Assembly: GCA_010094045.1 (NCBI GenBank)
Contig: ML986602.1
Coordinates: forward strand, 248,001 to 312,000
Direction of reading: 5' to 3'
DNA: 64,000 bases
Origin: Lojkania enalia
Taxonomy: Eukaryota > Ascomycota > Dothideomycetes > Pleosporales
Below the pieces are notes generated by a model. It was given only the letters and a program-made list of their open reading frames with translations. It had not been told where the DNA came from and did not search any database. Positions 35,958 to 46,608 of the stretch are shown one piece after another; position 1 is the first letter of the stretch; each line of letters starts with the position of its first letter. The position numbers and the translations under genes are program-made.

Positions 35958-37208
35958 GCCAGCACGCGCTTCTGTTCGTCAATTGGCCGGTCCAGCCTTG
36001 AGCTATCGGCGGACGATCATATACGACATATTCCGACAGTGTGTGAAAGATAGGCACTGCGCTAGAAGCGGAGGCCCGTCGCAGGTATATGTTGAGCAGG
36101 ACCGGAGGTCGGAGTTCCTGAGTGGGGGATCCCAAATGCACATGCGAATACAGTGCAGGTCGGAGCGAGTGAAGAATGTCAGGGAGCGAGCGAGCGTACG
36201 TCAACGAGAGACAAAGGACCAGCGAGTGTGGTAGCGGCGGGAGCGGGAAGCCTGGTGTTATGCTGGGCCAATATTGGGAGACATGGCGATAGCGCTGGCA
36301 TCAGCTCATCTACTTTGGGACCGTATCCGAGCTGCTCACGAAACGAAACCGCGAGCCCAGCCAATGGGGCCGCGCTCTCCATAACGGCTGCTATCGCAAC
36401 CTGTATCTGTGGCCGTACGCGGCATGGCCAATAAAACCAGCCTTGTTCGCCTGCGCTGATAAATCACGCTGTGTCTGCTGCCTCCATATCTCCTATTGCG
36501 ACCGCCGCCCTCTCCAGATCGCGATCGCGACCTCGCGACACACGGCATTATTGCAGGAGCCGCATCGCAGTCGTCGTCATGGCCGGCCAAACACATGGTC
36601 CAGCAGCTAGGTACCGTACAGCAGTCTCCGGATGATGTTTCTTGCACAAGACAAGCTAGAGCAACCGGCCCACACTGCTAGGATCGCGTCCAGTTCGTGC
36701 TAATTTAGTGCCTGGTGCCAGACTCCCTCGCTCTGCATTCGCGCGATCCAAGTCGATCGGATTAGACGCCCAGCGGCCACGATTGGAGTCTGCCTTTGAG
36801 CTATCCATGACTGCTGCGCGAGAGTGTACTTGTGCCCGGGCCTACCCATCGTACCGATGCATGGCCCAAAAGCCTGCGCAATGATCTCGTGCATTTTGAG
36901 GCCGATCATGGACGACCGCCGCTGACCCTGCATGATCCTTTCCTTCCTTGATCCACCACCAGCTGTCATATGTTGATGATCGTAAATACCGGCAACATGC
37001 AAAGTGAGCACGAGACGTGGCCATTCAATCCGGATTGCATCCTTTCATGTGCTCAGCATGACGGCCAAGCCGCCTCGACAAGCAGCCTTGTCGTTCTCCT
37101 AAATTCTGCAGTGTCGACGCTTCCACGCCTCGACGGCGCAAGCTGATCCAACATGCTTCTCCCAGTCTCCGATGAGGCACCAATGCCTATCTATGATGTG
37201 CATCGCCA
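35958..37208. other. Intergenic between KRE6 start and thiamine pyrophosphokinase end
   Basis: This holds the KRE6 promoter or 5' UTR (35958 upward) and the 3' UTR of the gene ending at 37209. Sequence is GC-rich with many GCGA and CGCC words. Several overlapping short frames exist and none looks coding. Confidence 0.55.
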
Positions 37209-38081
37209 TCAACCGCGCTTCGCTCCGGACTCATAGTCCGGCTCCATGGCCAGCGGTGCGCGTTCGACGGTAAACAGGATGGGCGCGCTGGTCTGCACTT
37301 CGATTTCTTCGGCTATGATATGATTGCTCGTGCTGACTTGGTGACCCATCTGTGTGTCCCAATCCTTGACATCCCATTCGAGGCCTAGTGTGGTGATAAT
37401 TGCAGGACCATAGATGGGAAGCAGGCCGACGTTTTCAGTGAACAATCCAGTGGAGACCAGGCCGCGGATAGCGTTCTTTCCGGCCTTTAGAATGAAAGAG
37501 ATGCTGCATTCAGAGAACAACCATAATCGAAGCATTGGGTCTCGCGTCTCCTCTCGGATTAGCTCGTGCAACAGCCCGAGGCCTTGGTCGACCCTTCCTC
37601 CCAATGTCCCCAGGACCAGGACTTCTCGCCGGGGCGAGAATTGACGAACTGAGGATATCTTCATCATAGCCTTCCCAAAATCCGTACTGTACTGGTCGTG
37701 GTCCTGGATCACTTCGACTCCGCGAGAAGCGTAGTATTTTCGCACGTCATTTCTCAGCGAATCAAGATCCCCATGGATTGCGCTTGGTAACTATATTCAG
37801 TTAGTATTCCCAGAGTCTGTGGTGTACAGTGTTGCCTTTCTTACGTAGTCGCTTCGTTGTGCTTCTCGCCCGCCATCAAACATGTCGTACAATCGGTTTG
37901 CACCGCCATCGGCGCAGATGCGATAGTTGGTTCGTTTCCATAGTCGCGAAAAGACGCCAAAATTCGCAATTGGTTGGTTAAGGATCACGAGATCCGGGAT
38001 CGAGTGATCCGTATCATTTGAAGAAGCACCATCCACCAGAAAGCTTCCCGGGCTGAATTCCCTATCCCCGGCCTCGCCCAT
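37209..38081 (-). CDS. THI80: Thiamine pyrophosphokinase
   Basis: Exons 38081-37845 and 37790-37209 join in phase 0 over a 54-nt intron (37844-37791, donor GTAAGA, perfect TACTAAC branch site, acceptor ATAG), giving 272 residues. I used the ATG at 38081. An in-frame TTG at 38144 would add a hydrophobic 21-residue leader but is not a normal start. The N-terminal half shows LVILNQPI and ICADGGANRLYD. After the junction come HGDLDSLR, then QDHDQYSTDFGKA (the Asp-rich site for Mg-ATP) and LGTLGGRVDQGL. The C-terminus has the STSNHI motif of the thiamine-binding domain and ends with a strand IEVQTSAPILFTVE. The enzyme converts thiamine plus ATP to thiamine pyrophosphate in the cytosol. Confidence 0.93.
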
Positions 38082-41000
38082 CTCTTTGAGCAAGAGGGGC
38101 AAGCAGAACAGTCCAAAATGAACGATACGGACGAATATTGACAATGAGACACGTGGAGAAACTTAATAATCGGGGGTGATGAAGGCTCACGGAATATCGC
38201 GATGAGAATTTCATTATCAGCGCTTGGTCATTTTGGAACTAGTGGATTGTTAATTTGGTGGATGACGCATTGGAACGTTGAGCTTCAGGCCTCACAACAT
38301 ACTCTGGCGCGCATCTCCACCTCGACTTTCCTCCAGCCCTCCTTCTCGAGAGTGCCATAACCCCCGAACCGTGTCCATCACGATGTAGGTTTTTAGATCG
38401 GTCATCCAGCTGGACTGCAGGTGCACCTACCTACCCAAACATGCACGTTTTCATTTCCGACATAGTGATTACTCGTATTGCCAAATGCAGTGGATTTCTA
38501 TCATTAGATGTTCACCAGACGTAAGGGGGGCAGTGCGGCTTATCCACGAGTTCCCCACAGCTCTCTTTCCTCAGGGATACGGGCCTCCTGCTGCAGGTAC
38601 CCTTTAGTGCTAGAGCGCAAAGCCGCAAACCGCCCGTTACCACGAGACTCCGACCCTTCGCCCTACCAAACGGTTCCGGCTATCCTAGCATCGATACGCT
38701 GTGAAACGATTCGAAACGATAGCTGAGGCCTTTCCGATTGTCTACCTTCCCCCACTTACCCCTACCTGTTTAATATTCAGTGCTACACACACCTCTGCCC
38801 TATCTCGCACATCCCCTCAGCTCAATGGAAAATATACGCAGAGCATCACGGCCTGGGTACGGTTCTATTCTAATGTGTGCTAATTAATACAATGAAAAAC
38901 ATGGTCAGTCCCCTACTATTGCGGTCCATCTATCGGCCTTCGATTCTTCGATCGAGGAGCAACTCGTCTCAGGTTTCCGAATCCCACTGACCTAAGGACG
39001 GTCCTTGGGTCTTGTAAGAGGCCAATTCCTTCACATTCTCCGGTCAGTGCTCTTGGCAGATGCCGTTAGCTTTCTAGCGCTCTCCGCACTCGATCTATCA
39101 ACTGTTAGGCGTCCTGTTCGGGGTACGCCTGCATAGTCTGTTCACGCTTCTCTGGTCTACCACGTGCGCATCCGAAGCATCCTACAACACTTACTTCTTA
39201 GGAATTAGGGTTGCAGGGCCATCATGAAAATGTGCAAGGCCAGAATTCCGGAAGCATCCAAGGCCACCAGATTAGATTATTATTTTTTTCCCCCAATCTT
39301 TCTTACTGTATCTAGCTAAGTTGCTCCGCAAGAAGCTCGATACTCCGCAAATTGGTCCGCAGAGTTCTCAAATTTTAGTCGGCCATATGATACCGACTCA
39401 GTCACACGCCCTCGCATCCTTCCTGTTCTGTGCGAAGAGATCGACTCGCGATTTGCGAGAGCTCTAGAGATAGCTTTCCCCTCCCTAACATGGTGTGTGA
39501 GAAAGCAGTCTTCGCGGCATTTCATGCTGCAGAGCTACACGCGTCACGAAGGATTCTAGTACTACAACGAGGTGATAGACAGAGGCGAGACATAATTCTG
39601 TCGATTCAGGATTCACATGATGCTGCATTTGATGGCGTTGAAGGCGGTTTGAGAGCCGTCAAATCTAACACAGCGACTTGCTTATCCCTCACCATCCGAT
39701 CCTCCTGTGAAGAGCTCATACTATCTGGACCACTATCAGTCGCCATTGACAGCCACCGGAAGCAGGTTCACTGCGAGGCTCACGTCAAGTAAGCATATGC
39801 TGCAAATTTCCGCTTAGCACCGGCGGTCGGATGTGTGGGTTCTTCCTCAGCGAAGTTGAGCACAGTGGAAGGCAGCATGTCCACGCCCACTATTCTCAGG
39901 GATGAGAACGGCGACCTTGAGGGTGGCACGCAAGTAGCTGCGGAGTACCAAGCCCTCACAGACGGGTTGGGGGTATTCTAGAAGCTGTCGGCGATGCCTT
40001 AGTTTGACTGTGAGGCCCACCATAGCAGTCAGCGGCCACTGGACGCACGCAGCCTTAAGCTGCCGGAAGCGGGCAATTTAACGGCCAAAAGAGCCGCAAC
40101 GGGATGGACGCCGAGCAAAATAAGGTCCTACGTCACAATATACCGAACGACTTTGGCCGCTATGGTGTCCAGCAACTCTCGTCTCACCAAGATATTACCC
40201 GACTGCCCCCCCAATGAGGAAAAGCTCGCAAGCGGGAGCTAATTTGTTCCTCGTAGAACCGCAATGAGAAGCGAAAGCGACCGGAACCACCGTCATCGAC
40301 CCAATGCTACAACTGTGCAATTTGCGACCACTCCGACAGCATGAGGGAGGCAAGTGTGCATGCAGAAAATAGTATGTGTCAAGTCTCCGTTGCTGTGTTG
40401 ACGTCCTACAACAGTCCCACAGCGCGAGGCTGGCGTACCTACGTACCCGTACCCGTTTGGGCCTCAGCTATCTAGCAGACTGGACCCCAAACGCCCCACG
40501 CCGCCTCTGGAAACAAGTCCTACCGACCAGGCCGGTTCACACCTCACCAATCCGTGTTCTTGCTCGCTCGCGCTGCATCTTCGCCATATTGGTGTGCAGC
40601 ATTAGACTGTCTATGCCATTGACGGTCTCGCCCCCGTCGCCTTACGCCAGTTGCTGTGCGCTGAAGCAGGCACCACGCCTCGTGCTGATTTGCGCTTTTG
40701 CAAACCGCTGGATGTCTGCCTCGACCTCCCAGTGCCCCAGCGTTTAGTTTCACAGACCAGAGACATGCTCAGCCAATCCTCGTTGCCGCTGAACGCCATT
40801 CACACTTTGTTGCCGGCGGCGCTTCTCCCGGCTCCAAGGCCTCCAGGTGCTCCCTTTCCAACAGTGCATTGTTAATTAATCGGCCGCGTTAGCTTGCGCA
40901 AAGCCGCGAAGCATCTTTGCACACACGCACGATCTATGTAACAAGGCTGCGATCCGGCATCTGCACGGTCAAGCCACAGCTCGGGTCCAAACCGACCTCC

Positions 41001-41595
41001 CATGCTTGTCCAAGGTGGTCAGATCATCCTCAGCGAACTGTGCCACCCTAGTCTGGTCAGCATGCAGGACATCCCTTGCCGCCATATTCTGAGCTGAAAC
41101 GGGCAATGCATTTGCTGCTTTCAAGTGCGCCAATTCGGCGGATCATCCCAGCGCTCCTCCACCCCCCAAGAGCAGGGTTAAGCGCTTGGATTCAGTCTGA
41201 AGGCCTTGGGGATTAACAGCCCCACCTCCACGCCGTCCGAACGAGCTTGGAAGGAGGTCGGCTAGCTTTATGAAAAGGCAACCCTACCTATGTTTCTATT
41301 GGTGCTAGAGCCTGAATCAAATCCTGCACAGGGCAGCCGTTGAGAACAACCCCTAGTGTACTGCCAAGTTCCCGAGCAACTCAGACTCGAGAAGGAGGAC
41401 ATAGTATATCACACGTAAGAGCCATCTGCACCTCCTTGAGCTTGAACAAACACCTTAACTACCACACACCTCCCTTGCCCCCCCCAATCATTTCCTGCCC
41501 CATCCTATATCTATACAACACCCTTCTCCCATTGGACTCTATTCTAAGCACATTTTTTTTCGCACCCTGCTTCTTTCTTCATCCATAACAATTCA
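38082..41595. promoter_or_regulatory. Long divergent intergenic region between thiamine pyrophosphokinase and a Zn2Cys6 gene
   Basis: This is 3.5 kb between two diverging starts. A pyrimidine-rich stretch at about 41460-41590, just before the ATG at 41596, is typical of fungal core promoters. Elsewhere I see only overlapping short frames (such as 39430-39792 and 40376-40747) with no recognisable product. A long 5' UTR or upstream transcript for the regulator is possible. Confidence 0.5.
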
Positions 41596-42801
41596 ATGAA
41601 TCAGATGACACCCAAGGTTGATCCTATTCCTAACATTCCCGCCCAAGACTCTCAGTTCTCAAAAACTCACAACCCCTACGCTAAGATGTCTCAACGAAGA
41701 GCAATTGCTTGCACAATCTGTGCTAAAGCTAAAACAAAGTGCGACAAAGCTGTGAGTCAACAACTATCCCCTACTATGAACTCCCCATGGAAACTAAATC
41801 GTTGTGTAGGTGCCTTCTTGCTCTCGGTGCACTGCAAAGGGTCTTCCGTGTGAGCCACGCTCGACGCGGCGAACATCAGACAGTAGCTACCGCAATACTA
41901 CCAAAAAGCACGTGGTCTCTCCCAAGAGGTTTCCTTCGACCAGCTCTATCCCAACGATATCTCGACATGGATCGCCTCGAAGCGTCCCAACTTCAAATAG
42001 ACATCAGCTCGTTCGAGCGGTGTCACAAATGGATATGGCTACTGCTAGTAAGATGGGACATCAAGTTAATTTCGCCGGGCTTTCTATGCTCACACCTCTT
42101 CAAACATACACACCCCATATTGTCGACGAATACTATACGGATTTTAGTAGCCCAGAGCCAAATATGAGTGTTTTTGCCCCTCATATGGCGAAGAACAACA
42201 TTCTCGGCTCTGGACGGCTGACACCACAGACGCCGGAACCGTTTGCATATAACGAGCCACTGTCCATTGCAGATCCCTTCGACCAGTACACTAATTCCCA
42301 AGCCTGGTCCGATGATGGCCACATGCCAATTGGACTGGGGCTCGAAAACGAGGGCCTAATGCTTCAGGAGCCGGATATGCGAATGTGGTCTTCCACAGAA
42401 CTAGATAATGGTACGGCTTCTATGGGACATATGCAATCATTCAACTCCCCGGCATCCCAATCGCCGTCATTAAACGCCTGGCCGGAGCAGTCAATATCCG
42501 TCTCTCCCCCGCAACCCCCCCATACGAGGGCAGTTCCTTCACTATCTATCAGCGAGTGTTCGGTCCAGGAGTACGATTCACCCGAAGGGGCACGTGACGA
42601 ATGGTCCGATTTCCGCATAAACGGAAATGAAATAGCTATGGCGAAACCAAACGCATCCGCAGCATTCATGGAGAACGTCAAGGCGCATCCTACTCATCCA
42701 CAATGGGAGGATGTCATTCTACCACGTACGTCTCTTATTAAAGTTGCGGTTTAAGAGGCCCCGTGTTGCTAATAGTGTAAATAGGTTCATCGACCTTTTA
42801 A
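41596..42801 (+). CDS. Zn(II)2Cys6 transcription factor
   Basis: Exon 1 (41596-41751) and exon 2 (41810-42725) join over a 58-nt intron that splits the zinc cluster. A proposed 59-nt second intron (42726-42784, donor GTACGT, acceptor AATAG) leads to a 17-nt last exon ending LPRSSTF at 42801, total 362 residues. If that intron is kept, the frame ends at 42754 with another tail. The cluster is C39-x2-C42-x6-C49-x6-C56-x2-C59-x6-C66, preceded by SQRRAIA. After it come a basic Ser/Arg-rich stretch (to about 110) and a long Ser/Pro/Gln-rich region with TPQTPEP and SPPQPPH motifs. There is no fungal-specific middle homology domain, so it is smaller than most of its class. It probably binds DNA in the nucleus. 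The target is unknown. Confidence 0.85.
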
Positions 42802-44105
42802 ACGTATACCTCTTATCTCCACCGTTGCTGCCTATCGGCCGTCTAGCCGATAGGGTGGAATAGGTCTTCGCTGCAGTCAATCTTTTCTTTGCCTGTTATT
42901 TCTTACGGAAATGTCATTTACATTTCATTGGATTATTTTCAATTACCCACGGCATGAAACCCCACATATATCGGGCGTCTCTCAAACCGAAATTTCTATT
43001 GTTTATCACCACAACATTGATGGGTCATTTTGGCGTTCCTCGTAAGCGCCGGAGTTCCTCGCCTGGCTTAATGCCCGATGCTGACTGCAGAAAGACTGCC
43101 AAGGGCCAATTATCGTTATACTCTGAGGTTAGTGTGCATTTACGACATGTTGCATAGCGCGATAGATCTGAAGCTAATCCATTTTTAGTTGGTGCTCGGA
43201 TCCGGACTCCCAACTTCAAAGCTTCTGTATCGTGCGAAAGAATAGAACCCGAACGTTGTCTCGAAGCGGGCTAGAATAAGAGGGCCTTAGCAGTGAGTCA
43301 GCCATACTGATTCATGGTAACGTGAGCTGAACTGATGTTCTAGGTCTGTGTATGCGTGAACTGTCGCCGACCAGAACTTAACCTATTCCAAGTGGAAGGG
43401 TCGGCTTCAGTGTCACTGCTGGCTTCGCTTAAGTACTCACTCGGGAAGGTCTCTGGAGACCGACGCCTGGCTCATGGCAAGCCCGGGGACACTAACTTGT
43501 TGCTTTCCCTTCCTCTCGTTCGATGTCGTATCTCGCACTACTCAACGGGTCCCACATATGTCACAGCCGCACAAGAACGCCTTGGGTAGCGCACATCACG
43601 TCCCACCGGTGACAGCTCATCTACTATCGTCACGATCACCACTACATGTCTTAGATTTACGCACGTTTCCTGGAGTACAAGCATTGCAGAGCCTCAACGC
43701 CTTTTACTATTTTTGTTGGACCCCACGTTCGCCGTTGAATCCTGCATCACCCGATCACGACACTATTGTACGATATTTCCATGTGGAAATTGTTTGCCCA
43801 TACTTTCATTTCTCTGGGGATAGCGACCTGCCATCCTTGTCTAATCCTGCGAAATATCCAAACCTTGCCCATACATAATGAAGTTGGAGGAATTCGTTAC
43901 GACTTCTAGTACCCAAATACGAATCCGGTTGGGATTTCTTTGCACGGATGATTAAAAGTTTTTTAGCCGGTCTTCTGTCGAGCGCTATCGCCATCCTCGA
44001 TCGGCAGTATTTTCTCTCCTTTCTCTTTATTCATTGCATGACTTATATGTCGGCACTTCATATGGAGTGGATTGGCGGATTTTGTTTTTACATCATCACC
44101 ATCGT

Positions 44106-44129
44106 CATCATCATCATCATCATCATCAT
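44106..44129. repeat. (CAT)8 microsatellite
   Basis: Eight uninterrupted CAT units lie in a wider CAT/CAC-rich tract at 44091-44132, in the gene-poor block. Confidence 0.95.
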
Positions 44130-44533
44130 ACCATTATTTCCTAAAGTCTAGTAACGGCCTACTATGGGAAGGAGACACACAGGTTGCACTTGTACAGTAG
44201 CGTACTTTTATTCATTTAACCCCCCCTTTTTTTTTTCTTTTTTCTTTTTTTTAACTAGCTTTCTATAGCGACATGTAATCCTAGTAGTTTGGTATCGCAT
44301 GTTTTCGCATATTCGTTTTCATTTCCACGATCGGGGTTCAAGATATTTCTATGATTGATTACTACATGCCGTACACACTGTACAAGTACGAATACGAATG
44401 GTTTCTAGATTTATCTTCTAGTATACTTAGCGTCGAGACCTGTGACCGATCTTCGCATCCCAACCCCTCCCCAGCTTTTTTGCCTCGTTTTCGGGGCTCG
44501 CTCGCTCCCCGCGGTTTTCGACATGGGGGCTTA

Positions 44534-44549
44534 CTTGCTTGCTTGCTTG
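44534..44549. repeat. (CTTG)4 short tandem repeat
   Basis: Four tandem CTTG units lie within the gene-poor block. Confidence 0.9.
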
Positions 44550-45383
44550 CTTTGCTGCGCGCAACACGAGAAGATCTTCGCGATCGTCTTTCAGCCTCTG
44601 AGCTGGCTGTGCGTCAACAGGTGCTCAGCTGCCTGTTTTATTTGCCTTGTAAGGGGGCTTGCGCAATTCTCATCAACGGGGTCCCCAGAACTCTGGGAAC
44701 AGATCACCGCTGAGGTAAAACTTACCTATCGCGGAAAGATTCGACGAGCGTTGGACCTACAGCACGATCCCGAGTTTTGTCAGACGAGAGCGAGCGAGTG
44801 AGCGACATAGCCTCGACGATCCGATTCTCGCTTGCTCGTCCACTCTGACGTGCGGTGCTGTCATGTACGGCGCGCAACCCACATTACTGCCCCCATAATC
44901 GTCCAGCTATGTAGTCTCGACCCGACGACAGCAGCTCCAAGCCAGCCACACACCGTATTCCCGCCCGCCGGTTCCTCTCTCCTCACTGCAACGGGGGGTT
45001 CCAGCGCAGGAGCAGAGGAGGAGCGGAGCAGAGAATGTTTAGATTTCTAATCGACGGCGATCGATCACACGCCCGCCGGCTTCGAAAAAGAATGCGCCGA
45101 AGAATTTGGACACCCAAGCCATCACGCTGCTTTCGAGCCGGTGGACAGTACGTACCTTCCCACATTGTTGGCCGCTCGCCCTCGCCAAGCGCGCTCAACC
45201 CCATCGTTCGGCCCTTTACTCACTTACAAACCACCCTCCATTCCCCAGTAATCTACAGTAAGAGACAAGTCAACGAAGGCCCGGACCGCGGTCTGCCATG
45301 GCTCCTCCAGCCATCTTCTCGACCCTGCGCTGCCGGCGGCGCCCGTGCGCCCCTACATATCCACCGCATTGGGCGGGCTCACC

Positions 45384-45394
45384 GGGGGGGGGGG
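45384..45394. repeat. 11-base G run
   Basis: Eleven consecutive G bases, followed about 120 nt later by several GGG tracts on the same strand (45496-45554). Confidence 0.9.
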
Positions 45395-46590
45395 CCCTGC
45401 CCTTGAATTGCCCAAGGGGGAGATAGCCTGAATCCTGCGGCTCAGTTTGCGGCGGGAGCGACGGCAAGGGTGTACAGCGAATTTGGAGGAGCCGTGGGCT
45501 ATTATTGGTGGGTTTGTGGGGGTTGGAGGTGCTGGGATCGGTGTTGGTGGTGGGAAGGACATGAATGGGGTTAGTGGGATCGTGTGGAGGGGATGGTATC
45601 ATGGACTGTACAGGGCCGCTTAGAAATCGATCGTGCTGTCTTTTCTCCTACTCTTTCCACACGGTTTCCTAAACCTTCTGCCTTTTTCGAATTGTCGTCT
45701 ATGGGGGCTTGGTCTGCCGTGTACCGGACGCCAGGCAAATGAATGGGGTCTAAGACACGCACCGCAGCTACTTGCTCGTGACGGGAGAAATTGGGACTGT
45801 GAAGCTGGCCCTCAATATACAGTACATACATACATGGCGTATTTGCGGCTACACGTTCTCCACAGTTCTTGCCTGCCCGCTTGCCCCGTCTGTCGGTGCC
45901 GGCGTCGCGGTTCATCCAATACAGTCCGTGTACGTATTGTGCAGCAGGCCTCATATGCGGGCCGGGGCACACATGTAGGCTAGTATGTATCCTCTCCTTC
46001 CTTCTATTCCTTTCCCTTCCCCAACCGCATGTTTGCTCGCCCAAGAGGGGAATCGCCAATTGCGTCAGCCAGAGGCGTTCATACATACTTTCATGGGAGA
46101 CGACAAGACAAGCAAAGGGCATTCCCGTGCCTCGGCCCGGGCCCAAGACGGCAATTCCATGATTGGATGCGTCCCTGAGGCGCAGTTTCCACTCCGCGTC
46201 CCAAATGGGGCATTAAACAAACCTTATTTGGGAGAATTTGCGGCGTCGTGGGCGGCGAACGACGCTCGGTTTTCCTGAATAGCGAACCTGTTTTCGGTGG
46301 CTTTTTGCCCATGGGTCAACTATTGGCTCGCCCCATTTCGCGCCTTCTCACACCCAACTGACTGATTTTATCAGTTGCCGTGTGAGTACATATCGCGGCA
46401 CTGTGGATGGGGCAGGGCTGGCGAAGATCCTCCCTCAATCAGATTGACCACACCTGCACAGCAGTGCCTGCCCTCAGGATTTGCAGACACACAAACACAC
46501 GCAACCATAGCCACCCAATAAAGGCGTGAAGGCGGCGAGGGTCTCTGCAATCTTGTCAACTACGCAAAAAAACCCAAAAAAAATATATTA

Positions 46591-46608
46591 CAACAACAAC
46601 AACAACAA
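46591..46608. repeat. (CAA)6 microsatellite
   Basis: Six tandem CAA units follow two short A runs, in the gene-poor block. Confidence 0.95.

Noticed and set aside
38082..38400. Possible TPP riboswitch upstream of thiamine pyrophosphokinase
   Set aside because: I looked for the CUGAGA and UGAUCxGGxUAAU elements and did not find them in order.
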